Below are positions 53,998-62,679 of a stretch of DNA of 64,000 nt, in pieces (the stretch's first letter is position 1; every line of letters begins with the position of its first letter). Both the position numbers and the translations under genes were made by a program. Origin of the DNA: Pseudomonas sp. NFR16 (GTDB lineage: Bacteria; Pseudomonadota; Gammaproteobacteria; Pseudomonadales; Pseudomonadaceae); assembly GCF_900108875.1 (NCBI RefSeq), contig NZ_FNYJ01000001.1, forward strand, positions 310,001-374,000. Direction: 5' to 3'. Below the pieces are notes generated by a model. It did not search any database. It was not told where the DNA came from and saw only the letters and a list, made by a program, of their open reading frames with translations.

Positions 53998-54311
53998 GCC
54001 GTGTCGTACAGTGCAACGGCTTTACCTTCCTCGGCGGGCAGACCGCCACGGACCGCACGCTGGACATCAAGGGCCAGACGGCGCAAGTGCTGGAGAAAAT
54101 CGACAATTATCTGGCCAAGGCCGGCCTGGACAAGACACGCATCCTCAGCGCGCAAGTCTGGCTTTCGGACATCCAGGCCCATTTCGCAGGCATGAATGAA
54201 GTCTGGGACGCCTGGGCGCCGGAAGGGCATGCACCGGCGCGTGCGACTGTCGAGGCGCGACTGGCAGCGCCTGAATTGCTCGTCGAAATCACCGTCGTGG
54301 CGGCGGGCTGA
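53958..54311 (+). CDS. RidA-family enamine/imine deaminase
   Basis: 117 residues, with an AGGAG site seven bases upstream (53948-53952). It hydrolyses reactive imines to ketones and ammonia. LDITRIETNQRMSRVVQCNGFTFLGGQT at the N-terminus and the Arg in PARATVEARLAAPELLVEI are as in the family. Its place at the end of an amine-oxidase operon fits disposal of the imine that the oxidases produce. It overlaps the end of the second DAO gene in another frame. Confidence 0.93.
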   Translation: MLDITRIETNQRMSRVVQCNGFTFLGGQTATDRTLDIKGQTAQVLEKIDNYLAKAGLDKTRILSAQVWLSDIQAHFAGMNEVWDAWAPEGHAPARATVEARLAAPELLVEITVVAAG

Positions 54312-54461
54312 GAGGCTCCGGGCAGCCCGCCGCACAGGGCTGCCCGTCTCCGACGTCGACTCCGGGTCGATTCATCGGCCCGCTCGACGCCCTCCACAAA
54401 CGACTGAACTGTTGCGCGGGTTCGGGGCCTCAACTTAACCCCAGCATGCGGAGACCGTCAG

Positions 54462-54710
54462 ATGAACAACGATCAATTCAATCAATACGATGCCGAACGC
54501 CTTCACCAACGCGTCGCGGCCGAACTCGGCCTGACCCCGGACGAGCTGAAAACCTGGATGATCAACGACATCGAGCGCGTGACCGAAGGCGGCGAAGAAG
54601 TGGGCCACATGGTGGTGTTCCGCGAATCCACCCCGGCGGACATCCTCGACAAAGTCCAGCACAAGCAAAGCACGTTCACAGCCATGACCGGCGTGATCAA
54701 GCCTGACTGA
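54462..54710 (+). CDS. Small protein of unknown function
   Basis: 82 residues. Acidic, helical, no cysteine: QYDAERLHQRVAAELGLTPDELKTWM, then HMVVFRESTPADILDKV. No signal peptide. A GGAG site lies about nine bases upstream. No family recognised. Stands between the RidA operon and the convergent LuxR gene. Confidence 0.7.
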   Translation: MNNDQFNQYDAERLHQRVAAELGLTPDELKTWMINDIERVTEGGEEVGHMVVFRESTPADILDKVQHKQSTFTAMTGVIKPD

Positions 54711-54723
54711 ACGGGCGTCGGCC

Positions 54724-55488
54724 TCAGGGCGACAGCAGCGACGAAAACAGCTCTGACTGCGTGTTGATGCCCAGCTTGCTGTAGATGTGGCGGCGATGGG
54801 TTTTCACCGTGTCTACCGAGATCACCAGCAAGTCCGCGATGCGCTTGCTCGAGTGGCCGCTGAGCATCAACTGACAGATATCGAACTCTCTGGGCGTCAA
54901 CGCCGTGCGCAGCGTTTCCAGACCATGATGCGACGGCGCGCGCAGCGGTGGCTCGGCCTGCGGGCTGTGGGCAATGTGCTGGTCGATCAAGGCTTGCATC
55001 CACGGCTGAAACAGCGCCAGGTGCGCGACTTCATCGTTGCTGATGGACGTGCGCGAGCCAAACGACAGACAGACCAGGCGGCGTTCATCGATGCGGCAGT
55101 TGAACTGGATTTCGTCGGCCACCACGTTGAGGTGGAAGTAGCGCTGGTAATAGTCGGTCTGCTCGAAGCAGTCGGGGGCCACGTCGCGCAGCTGAAACAG
55201 CCCGCTTTGCGCCTGCTCGCAATTGACCCGGTAAAACGGATCGATCAGATAAATGCCGCGCAGATAGTCCTGAAACAAGGGGTCCGGACCGCCATCTTCG
55301 GCAGGCGACTCGTCCAGCAGGTAAGGCCGCCCGTCTTCGAACAGCAGCGCGACCCAGTTATCGAAGTGCAAGACGTCGCTCACCCTTCTCACCACCGTCT
55401 GCCAGAAGTTCGGCTGGCCGATGGCGCCAATCAGAATTCCAAACGTTCGATGCCAGGCAATCTCCTGCAGCGTCGGCGTCATTGTCAC
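54724..55488 (-). CDS. LuxR-type transcriptional regulator
   Basis: 254 residues. The C-terminal LuxR/FixJ helix-turn-helix is LTPREFDICQLMLSGHSSKRIADLLVISVDTVKTHRRHIYSKL (about residues 195-240). The N-terminal 180 residues form a putative sensory domain without a recognisable REC or autoinducer motif. It diverges from the nitrilase-family gene and may control it and the genes beyond. Two direct GATTACCC repeats (55496-55503 and 55513-55520) in the shared gap may be its site. Confidence 0.88.
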   Translation of the reverse strand: MTMTPTLQEIAWHRTFGILIGAIGQPNFWQTVVRRVSDVLHFDNWVALLFEDGRPYLLDESPAEDGGPDPLFQDYLRGIYLIDPFYRVNCEQAQSGLFQLRDVAPDCFEQTDYYQRYFHLNVVADEIQFNCRIDERRLVCLSFGSRTSISNDEVAHLALFQPWMQALIDQHIAHSPQAEPPLRAPSHHGLETLRTALTPREFDICQLMLSGHSSKRIADLLVISVDTVKTHRRHIYSKLGINTQSELFSSLLSP

Positions 55489-55593
55489 TCCTTGGGATTA
55501 CCCTTGATGTGTGATTACCCCTCGGGCGGCGGGCATTGATAATACCCTACGGAATGAGGCCGGCAGCAGCCGGAATTTTGTGGAGAGCCATGC

Positions 55594-56412
55594 ATGAATG
55601 TAGAACTTGCCCAGGTCACCGGCCGCGACGGGGATGTGCCGTACAACCTTGCGCGCACCCTGGCGCTCATCGAAGCCTGTGCCAGCGACACCGAGCTTCT
55701 GGTGTTGCCGGAAACCTACCTCACAGGATTTCCCACCCGCGATAACGTCGCCCACCTTGCCGAGCCGCTGGACGGGCCGATGCTGGCGCAGGTCCATCAG
55801 GCGGCGAAGGCGCGTAACATCGCCGTCGCCGTAGGTTTTGCCGAGGTTCATGAGGGCCGGTACTTCAATACCACGGTGCTTATCACCCCCGAGCACGGTG
55901 TCGCGCTGCATTACCGCAAGACGCATCTGTGGTCGGGCGAGCGTGATGTCTTCGAAGCCGGCGACCGGATGTCCACGGTGTTGTGGCGGGGCGTGCGTGT
56001 GGGCTTGCTGATCTGTTACGACATCGAGTTCCCCGAACCTGCGCGCGCCTTGGGGCAACTGGGTGCGCAACTGCTGCTTGTCACCAACGGCAATTTTGAC
56101 CCCTACGGGCCGACGCACCGCACGTGTGTGATGGCGCGGGCGCTGGAAAACCAGGCATTCGCCGTGATGGTCAACCGCGTCGGCGCAGGCGATGACAACC
56201 TGGTGTTTGCCGGTGGCAGTGCGGTGGTCGACCCGTTCGGCGACCTGTTGGTCGAAGCCGGCCGTGACGAAGCCACGCTGCGATTGACCCTGGACATGAA
56301 CCTGCTGGCCAAGGCCCGCGAGCCCTACATCTACGATCGGCATCAACGCATGCGCCTGCGTGGCGAGGTCATCGAAACCGGCGAGCGCCGCGACCTGCTG
56401 ATTTCGCCCTGA
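55594..56412 (+). CDS. Nitrilase-superfamily amidohydrolase
   Basis: 272 residues. The triad is visible: Glu40 (VLPETY), Lys109 (YRKTHLW) and Cys141 (LICYDIEFPE). It should hydrolyse amide or carbamoyl C-N bonds, like N-carbamoylputrescine amidase or R-stereoselective amidases. The start has GGAGAG about seven bases upstream. Followed on the same strand by an APC permease, 145 bases on. Substrate unknown; amine transport genes nearby suggest an amide of an amine or amino acid. Confidence 0.92.
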   Translation: MNVELAQVTGRDGDVPYNLARTLALIEACASDTELLVLPETYLTGFPTRDNVAHLAEPLDGPMLAQVHQAAKARNIAVAVGFAEVHEGRYFNTTVLITPEHGVALHYRKTHLWSGERDVFEAGDRMSTVLWRGVRVGLLICYDIEFPEPARALGQLGAQLLLVTNGNFDPYGPTHRTCVMARALENQAFAVMVNRVGAGDDNLVFAGGSAVVDPFGDLLVEAGRDEATLRLTLDMNLLAKAREPYIYDRHQRMRLRGEVIETGERRDLLISP

Positions 56413-56556
56413 GCCTGATTGCCGTCGTTACCGAGCACCGCAGCGGGCGCGCCCTGCGCACGCTGCGTCGAATAATTACAAGCTGTTCACTTCTTGCCAC
56501 TGCCCACTATCCGGCTCGCCTCGTGCGAACGACTAAAAACATCATCGGAGACGCTA

Positions 56557-57882
56557 ATGGCTCATTTGAAACGCACGTTGTCACTCGGCACCCTGGTCAT
56601 CTTCGGCGTTGGTCTGATGACCCCGATCATTGTCCTGGGCACCTTCGGCATTCTCGCGCAGTCCAGCGACGGGCACGTGCCCATGGCGTACCTCGCCGCG
56701 CTGGTGGCGATGCTCCTGACCGCCATCAGCTACGCGCACATGGCCAAGGCTTTCCCGGTGTCGGGCTCATCGTATACGTACGTGAGAAAAGCCATCGATG
56801 CGCGACTTGGTTTCATGACCGGCTGGGCGATCCTGCTGGATTACCTGTTCCTGCCCATGGCGATCTGGCTGATCGGCACCGCGTACCTGAACTCGGCATT
56901 CCCGGCGGTGCCGCCGTTCATCTGGTTGTTGGCGTTCATTGCGCTGACGACGGTGATCAACATCCTGGGGCTGAAGATCGCCACGGCCGTCAACGTGCTG
57001 CTGTTGCTGGTGCAGGTGCTGATTCTCGCGGCCTTCATCGCGCTCTGCATTCACTACACCCTGGGAGATCCTTCCAGGCCACTGTTCACCCTGACGCCGT
57101 TCGCCAGTGGCGGCGTGCAGTGGTCGATGATCATGAGTGGCGCGGCGATCGCCTGTTATTCCTATCTGGGTTTCGACGCCGTGAGTACGTTGACCGAGGA
57201 AACCCATGACCCGGAGCGCAACATGCCACGGGCGATTCTGTGGGTGACGCTGATTGGCGGGCTGATTTTCGTCGGCACTTCCTACGTGGTGCAGGTCGCT
57301 CAGCCCTCGCTGCAGTTTGCCAATGTCGATTCGGCGGCGTACGAGATCGCGAAGAACATCGGCGGCGATGTCTTCGTGTCGATCTTCCTCATCGGTCTGG
57401 TGATCGGCCAGTTCACCTCGGGCATCGCCGCTCAGGCCAGCGGATCGCGCCTGCTTTACGTGCTGGGTCGGGACTCGGTCTTGCCCAAGGGCTTCTTCGG
57501 CTATCTGTCGCCACGCTTCGGCACGCCGGTCGGCTGTATCCTGCTCAGCGCGGTGGTTGCATTGCTCGCGCTGAAGATGGACGTGACAACCTCGACCTCG
57601 TTCATCAACTTCGGCGCGTTTCTGACCTTCATCCTGGTCAACTTGTCAGTCATCTTCCATTACTGGATCGGGCAAAAGCGACGCGGCCTCAAAGCACTGG
57701 TTCTTTACGTCCTGCTGCCGCTGGCGGGGATGGCCGCGGACCTGTGGCTGATGTTCAGCCTGGACGCCAACGCCGTCGAACTGGGCCTGTCGTGGTTGGC
57801 CATCGGCTTCGTTTACCTGACCTACCTGACCGGTGGGCTGCGCCGTCAACCGCCGGAGCTGACGCTGGAAGACGCCATCTGA
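56557..57882 (+). CDS. APC-family amino acid/amine permease
   Basis: 441 residues from ATG 56557, with a GGAGA site; the open frame reaches back to 56494. About 12 helices. Helix 1 reads LSLGTLVIFGVGLMTPIIVLGTFGI, and helix 6 YSYLGFDAVSTLTEET matches the PuuP/GabP side of the family. Probably brings in the substrate of the adjacent amidase or aminotransferase. Confidence 0.9.
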   Translation: MAHLKRTLSLGTLVIFGVGLMTPIIVLGTFGILAQSSDGHVPMAYLAALVAMLLTAISYAHMAKAFPVSGSSYTYVRKAIDARLGFMTGWAILLDYLFLPMAIWLIGTAYLNSAFPAVPPFIWLLAFIALTTVINILGLKIATAVNVLLLLVQVLILAAFIALCIHYTLGDPSRPLFTLTPFASGGVQWSMIMSGAAIACYSYLGFDAVSTLTEETHDPERNMPRAILWVTLIGGLIFVGTSYVVQVAQPSLQFANVDSAAYEIAKNIGGDVFVSIFLIGLVIGQFTSGIAAQASGSRLLYVLGRDSVLPKGFFGYLSPRFGTPVGCILLSAVVALLALKMDVTTSTSFINFGAFLTFILVNLSVIFHYWIGQKRRGLKALVLYVLLPLAGMAADLWLMFSLDANAVELGLSWLAIGFVYLTYLTGGLRRQPPELTLEDAI

Positions 57883-57951
57883 GAGAAGACAGTCGGGCGG
57901 TAGGTCGGTGCTGACCGCTTACCGCCCGCGTGGTGCGGGTGCGACAGGACG

Positions 57952-58002
57952 AATGCGCAGGTTCAGTGACAGGCTGTCGACTGACCTGCGCATTTGTCTT
58001 TT
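57952..58002. terminator. Strong bidirectional terminator hairpin
   Basis: An 11-bp perfect stem AATGCGCAGGT / ACCTGCGCATT (57952-57962 and 57984-57994) extended inward by TCAGT / ACTG, then T-rich TGTCTTTT on the plus strand. Lies between the convergent permease and aminotransferase genes. An additional hairpin (GGGCGGTA / TACCGCCC) at about 57894-57929 precedes it. Confidence 0.8.
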
Positions 58003-59249
58003 CATGCGTCTGCGAACAGGGCGCTGAGTTTTCGGGCGGCTTTGTCGAACGCCAGCTTCATCGCTTCGATCACTTCATCGTCGTGCTCGAACGAGATGTA
58101 AATGCGCCCATAAGGGGAGGGCATCATCAGGACACCGGCCTCGCGCAGTGCCAGGTGCAGGGCTTTGCTGAAGGCAGGATTGGCAACACGCGATGCCTGT
58201 TCGTAGGTGACCGGTGCAGTCGCGGCACGCCAGATGCCAAAGACATTGCCATAGCCGCTGGTGGTCACCGTGATGCCTTGGGCTTTGAAAAGGCTTTCCA
58301 CGGCGGCGCGCAACGCTTCGCCACGCTGGATCAGTTGCGCATAGTCGCTCTGATCCAGTAACGCCAGGGTGCTGCTCACCGCAGCGCAGGCCAGCGGGTT
58401 GCCACTGAAGGTTCCCCCTCGCGCCACGCGCCCTTCCTCGAACCCCGCAAGGATGTGCGGCTTGCCGACCACCGCCGAGACCGGCACGCCGTTGCCGATG
58501 GCCTTGCCGACGCTGGCCAGGTCAGGGTCCAGTCCGTCCAGCAGTCCGGCCAGGCCAGCGTGCAGGCGAAAGCCCATCAGCACTTCATCGCAGATCAGCA
58601 GGGCGCCGTGTGCGTGGGCGATCGCCTGTACGTGTTTCAGGTAACCCGGCAGCGGCATGATACAGCCGGCGTTCGCCAGCATCGGCTCCAGTATCACCGC
58701 GGCAATGTCGGCGTCCTCGGCGAACAGCCGCTCGACATCGTCGAAGTCGTTGAAGCGCAGCAAGGTCGTGCGTGGGGTGGAAGGGCGTTCGCCGTCTGCG
58801 AAATGCGCTTCGTCGGAGGTCACGTTGCCGAAACTCACGTCGTCGAACCAGCCGTCGAAACCGGCGGCCATCTTGGCGATCTTGCCGCGACCGGTATAAG
58901 CGCGCGCCGCCCGACAGGCCAGGTGCACCGCTTCGCTGCCGGAGTTGGTGAACATCACTTTCGTCAACTGGCCGGTGTGCGCCGCCAGTGCAGTGGCGGC
59001 CGCATGTTCGCGCACGTGAGCCCAGGAGGGCGCTGCGCTGTCGCCGAGTGCCTCGGTCACTGCGGCGTTGACCCGGTCATCGGCGTGGCCCAGCAATACC
59101 GCGCCAAAGCCCAGCGCGGTATCGATGTACCGGCGCCCGTTGTTGTCCCAGAGCCAGGCACCCTTGCCCTTGCGAATAAACAGTTTCTCGCCGTTCAGCT
59201 CCGGCAGGATGCGCGCGGCACTGGATACATCGCCCACTAGATTAGCCAT
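58002..59249 (-). CDS. PLP-dependent class III aminotransferase (glutamate-1-semialdehyde mutase-like)
   Basis: 415 residues from ATG 59249, with an AGAGGTTGAG leader. Cofactor residues: Asp221 in DEVLMGFR and Lys249 in ASVGKAIGNG. TNSGSEAVHLACR near residue 101 binds the PLP phosphate. It resembles HemL in fold, but it sits with amine transport genes, so an omega- or beta-amino acid transaminase role is more likely than tetrapyrrole synthesis. First gene downstream of the ABC operon on the same strand. Confidence 0.9.
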   Translation of the reverse strand: MANLVGDVSSAARILPELNGEKLFIRKGKGAWLWDNNGRRYIDTALGFGAVLLGHADDRVNAAVTEALGDSAAPSWAHVREHAAATALAAHTGQLTKVMFTNSGSEAVHLACRAARAYTGRGKIAKMAAGFDGWFDDVSFGNVTSDEAHFADGERPSTPRTTLLRFNDFDDVERLFAEDADIAAVILEPMLANAGCIMPLPGYLKHVQAIAHAHGALLICDEVLMGFRLHAGLAGLLDGLDPDLASVGKAIGNGVPVSAVVGKPHILAGFEEGRVARGGTFSGNPLACAAVSSTLALLDQSDYAQLIQRGEALRAAVESLFKAQGITVTTSGYGNVFGIWRAATAPVTYEQASRVANPAFSKALHLALREAGVLMMPSPYGRIYISFEHDDEVIEAMKLAFDKAARKLSALFADA

Positions 59250-59347
59250 TCTCAACCTCTGAAATCCGGACAGTAGTGCGCCGTCCGGGAATGGCCCGGA
59301 AGGCAGCATGTGACATTCAATGCGTCCAGAGGGACGCGATTACCGAT

Positions 59348-60172
59348 TTATTGTTGTTTGACCTTGAGCTTCTCATTGCGCCGGCGCAGCACCTCCAGCG
59401 TGAGCAGCATCAGCACGGACAGCACGACCATGATGGTGGCGACCGCGGCAATGTTCGGGCTGATGTTTTCCCGAATGCCGGCAAACATCTGCAGCGGCAG
59501 GGTGCGTTGTGAGGGGCTGGCGAGGAACAGCGTCACCACCACCTCATCGAACGAGGTGGCGAAGGCGAACAGCCCGCCTGAAATGACCCCCGGCGCAATC
59601 AACGGCAGCACCACCCGAAAGAACACCGTCAGCGGCGGTGCGCCAAGGCTGGCCGCCGCGCGACTGAGATTGGTGTTGAAGCCCTGCAGGGTGGCGTTGA
59701 CGGTGATGACCACGAACGGCACGCCGAGCATGGCGTGGGCCAGCACCAGGCCCAGGTAACTGTTGAGCAACTGCAGTCGGGCGAAGAAGAAATACAGCCC
59801 GACCGCGACGATGATCAATGGCACGATCATTGGCGAAATCAGAAAAGCCATGACCACGCTCTTGAAGCGGAAGTTGCCACGACACAGACCCACCGAGGCC
59901 ATGGTGCCGAAAATCATGGCCAGCAGCGTCGCGCCCGGGGCGATGATGAAACTGTTGCTGAACGCTTGCCGCCACTCCGCGGAGGCCATCAACTCCTGAT
60001 ACCAGCGCAAGGAAAACCCGTCCATGGGGTAGGTGAGGAACGAGGATGCGTTGAACGACAGCGGAATGATCACCAGGATCGGCACGATCAGAAACAGCAG
60101 GATCAGAATCGAGGCAGACACCAGCCCGAAACGGGCGAGTTTTTCGGCAGGGGATGCGTAGGGTTGCAGCAT
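59348..60172 (-). CDS. Spermidine/putrescine-type ABC permease, PotC/PotI-like
   Basis: 274 residues, six helices, EAA loop AAASLGAPPLTVFFRVVLPLIAPGV. Starts five bases downstream of the paired permease. Ends 98 bases before the aminotransferase start. The substrate is set by the binding protein at 62680. Confidence 0.92.
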   Translation of the reverse strand: MLQPYASPAEKLARFGLVSASILILLFLIVPILVIIPLSFNASSFLTYPMDGFSLRWYQELMASAEWRQAFSNSFIIAPGATLLAMIFGTMASVGLCRGNFRFKSVVMAFLISPMIVPLIIVAVGLYFFFARLQLLNSYLGLVLAHAMLGVPFVVITVNATLQGFNTNLSRAAASLGAPPLTVFFRVVLPLIAPGVISGGLFAFATSFDEVVVTLFLASPSQRTLPLQMFAGIRENISPNIAAVATIMVVLSVLMLLTLEVLRRRNEKLKVKQQ

Positions 60173-60177
60173 GTCGA

Positions 60178-61425
60178 TTACCTCGCCTGAGTCGTGTTGG
60201 TGAGCTTGCCGTAAACACCGTAGAGCAACAGGGTGGCGATCAGCAGCAGGCTGCCCAGGGCGGAAGCCATGCCCCAGTTCACGGTTTTATTGGTGTAGAA
60301 CGCGACGAAATAACTGACCATCTGATCGGCTGCGCCGCCGACCAGCGCCGGGGTCACGTAATAGCCGATGGCGAGGATGAACGTCAGCAGTCCGCCGGCG
60401 GCCAGTCCTGCAAAGGTCTGCGGCACGTACACGCGCCAGAACGCCACGAACGGGTGGGCGCCCAGCGAAATGGCCGCACGCACGTAATTGGACGGGATGC
60501 TTTTCATCACGCTGTACAGCGGCAGAATCATGAACGGCAACAGCACGTGGGTCATGGCGATGATCACGCCGGTGCGGTTGAACACCAGTTGAAGGGGGGA
60601 ATCGACGACACCGAAGAACATCAGCGTGCGATTGATCAGCCCGTCCGATTGCAGCAGTACGATCCACGCCGCCGTGCGTACGATCAATGAGGTCCAGAAC
60701 GGCAGCAGCACGCAGATCATCAGCAGATTGCTTTTGCCTTCCGGCAGCGTTGCCAGCCAGTACGCAACGGGAAACCCGAGCAGCAGGCAGAGCACCGTGA
60801 CGATGGCGCCGATGTAGAACGTACGGGCGAAGATATCGACGTAGATCGACTGGTTGGCATCCGCCTTCACGAGGCTGCCCGAGGCCGGGTCGATGCGATG
60901 ATCGAGCGAGGCCAGCAGGTAATAAGGCGTCAGTTTGGCCGAAGCCTGTTTGAGTGCCTTCCAATAGGTGAGGTCGCCCCAGGCTTTGTCGACGTCGATC
61001 AGGGCCTGGCGTTTCGACGCGACGTTTTCATCTGGCAGCTTGCGCAACGTCTTGGTGATGACCGCGCGGTAGTCGGGAATTTCATAGCTCAGGCGTTTGC
61101 TCAGCGCCAGAATCTGACCGTTTTCCCTGGCGTCGGCCAGGTCCTTGATCAGCGCGGCGTAGGTGCTTTCATCCGGCAGGGCATTGCCCTTCCATGCGCT
61201 CAACGCGGTAGTCGTGGCCGGCATGGCCAGGTTCACGTCAGGGTTGTCGACACTGCGACTGAGCATCGTGCCGATCGGGAACGCGAAGCACACCAGCACG
61301 AACAGAAACAGCGGGGCGATCAACGCCAGCGATTTGAGCGTATACGCGCGTCGGGACCGTTTCAGCTTCGCCATCAGGTCGGCGCTGTCCTCGTCGTGCT
61401 GCAGCACAATGGCACTCTGGCTCAT
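60178..61425 (-). CDS. Spermidine/putrescine-type ABC permease, PotB/PotH-like, with long periplasmic insert
   Basis: 415 residues from the ATG at 61425 (MSQSAIVLQHD). The C-terminal 240 residues are the usual six-helix channel with the EAA loop (ISLGAHPFVAFWRVYVPQTFAG). Between helix 1 and helix 2 lies an insert of about 140 residues (roughly 65-205), charged and soluble, as in a long PotB subfamily. It may contact the binding protein. Confidence 0.9.
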   Translation of the reverse strand: MSQSAIVLQHDEDSADLMAKLKRSRRAYTLKSLALIAPLFLFVLVCFAFPIGTMLSRSVDNPDVNLAMPATTTALSAWKGNALPDESTYAALIKDLADARENGQILALSKRLSYEIPDYRAVITKTLRKLPDENVASKRQALIDVDKAWGDLTYWKALKQASAKLTPYYLLASLDHRIDPASGSLVKADANQSIYVDIFARTFYIGAIVTVLCLLLGFPVAYWLATLPEGKSNLLMICVLLPFWTSLIVRTAAWIVLLQSDGLINRTLMFFGVVDSPLQLVFNRTGVIIAMTHVLLPFMILPLYSVMKSIPSNYVRAAISLGAHPFVAFWRVYVPQTFAGLAAGGLLTFILAIGYYVTPALVGGAADQMVSYFVAFYTNKTVNWGMASALGSLLLIATLLLYGVYGKLTNTTQAR

Positions 61426-61435
61426 GATCGGCACC

Positions 61436-62515
61436 TCAGTGAGCAAGGACGTCGAGCGCACGGATGTGCTCGGGCGCCCATGCGAGGGAAATGCTGCTGC
61501 CCACGGTCCAGCCGGGGTCCATCCGGGTCGCTGGCAGCTTGATCATGAAGTCGGGCTGGCCAGCGATTTCGGTGATCATGCGCACGTGGTCGCCCAGGTA
61601 GATGTATTCGCGAATGCGCGCGGTCAACGGCGTGCTGCCGGCGGGGCTGACGAGGACCCGTTCAGGGCGGATGCACAGGGTCACGGACTCACCCGGCTTC
61701 GCGGCGGTGACGGTGATGGCCTGCACCACGCTGCCGTCCTTCAGGCGTACGCTGGAGTGGCTGGCATCCTGCGCAAGCACCGTGCCGTTGAGCGTGTTGT
61801 TCTCGCCGATGAATTGCGCGACGAAGGTTTTCGTCGGGTTTTCATAAATGGCGGCGGGGCTGTCGATCTGCTGGATCACGCCATCGTTGAACACCGCCAC
61901 ACGGTCGGACATCGTCAGCGCTTCGCTCTGATCATGGGTGACATACACCACGGTCAGGCCCAGCTGTTTGTGCAGGTGCTTGATCTCCAGCTGCATGTGT
62001 TCGCGCAGCTGTTTGTCCAGCGCGCCGAGCGGTTCGTCCATCAGCACCAGCTTGGGCTCGAAGACCAATGCGCGAGCCAGCGCGACACGTTGCTGCTGAC
62101 CGCCGGACAATTGCGCCGGATAACGCTTGGCGAAGGCTTCAAGCCTGACCATGTCCAGCGCGCGACGGACTTTTTCCGCACGCTCGATGCGGTTCATCTT
62201 GCGCACCGACAGCGGAAACGCGAGGTTTTCCTCGATGGTCATGTGCGGAAACAGCGCGTAGTTCTGGAACACCATGCCGATGTCGCGCTTGTGCGGCGGC
62301 AGGTTGTGCAACGGCTTGTCTTTGAGAAATATCTCGCCCTGCGTGGGCGTTTCGAACCCGGCGAGCATCATCAGGCTGGTGGTCTTGCCTGAGCCGGAAG
62401 GGCCGAGCAGGGTGACGAACTCGCCTTCCTTGATGTCCAGGTTGAGGTCTTTGACGACGGGGCGGAAGCCGTCGTAGGTCTTTTGAATATTCTTGAAACT
62501 GACCAGATGCTGCAT
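61436..62515 (-). CDS. Spermidine/putrescine-type ABC ATPase, PotA/PotG-like
   Basis: 359 residues. Walker A GPSGSGKT (38-45), signature QLSGGQQQRVALARAL, Walker B LVLMDEPLGALD, switch VTHDQSEAL. The TOBE-type C-terminal domain carries IRPERVLVSPAG. It lies ten bases upstream of the first permease start. Upstream is the binding-protein gene, across a strong hairpin. Confidence 0.93.
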   Translation of the reverse strand: MQHLVSFKNIQKTYDGFRPVVKDLNLDIKEGEFVTLLGPSGSGKTTSLMMLAGFETPTQGEIFLKDKPLHNLPPHKRDIGMVFQNYALFPHMTIEENLAFPLSVRKMNRIERAEKVRRALDMVRLEAFAKRYPAQLSGGQQQRVALARALVFEPKLVLMDEPLGALDKQLREHMQLEIKHLHKQLGLTVVYVTHDQSEALTMSDRVAVFNDGVIQQIDSPAAIYENPTKTFVAQFIGENNTLNGTVLAQDASHSSVRLKDGSVVQAITVTAAKPGESVTLCIRPERVLVSPAGSTPLTARIREYIYLGDHVRMITEIAGQPDFMIKLPATRMDPGWTVGSSISLAWAPEHIRALDVLAH

Positions 62516-62643
62516 GTCGCGGCCTCATTCAGGGAGTAGGCAGGGTCTGTCGTCGCTGCTCATCTGCCTGTTCCCGCAAAATGAAGAGCAATCCGTGGTC
62601 GCACTTCGCGAGCGACGCGAGGTGGCGATCCTTCAAGTGTGAA

Positions 62644-62669
62644 GCCGCCGCCCTGAAGCGGGCGGCGGC
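62644..62669 (-). other. GC-rich hairpin between the binding-protein and ATPase genes
   Basis: GCCGCCGCCC / GGGCGGCGGC, a 10-bp perfect stem with a six-base loop, just after the binding-protein stop. No T run follows on the minus strand. It likely stabilises the binding-protein message so that this protein is made in excess over the ATPase and permeases. Confidence 0.7.
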
Positions 62670-62679
62670 GAATCGAGCG

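Noticed and set aside
58002..59249. hemL (glutamate-1-semialdehyde aminomutase)
   Set aside because: The fold is similar, but the context is amine transport and degradation, and the sequence reads as a general class III transaminase.
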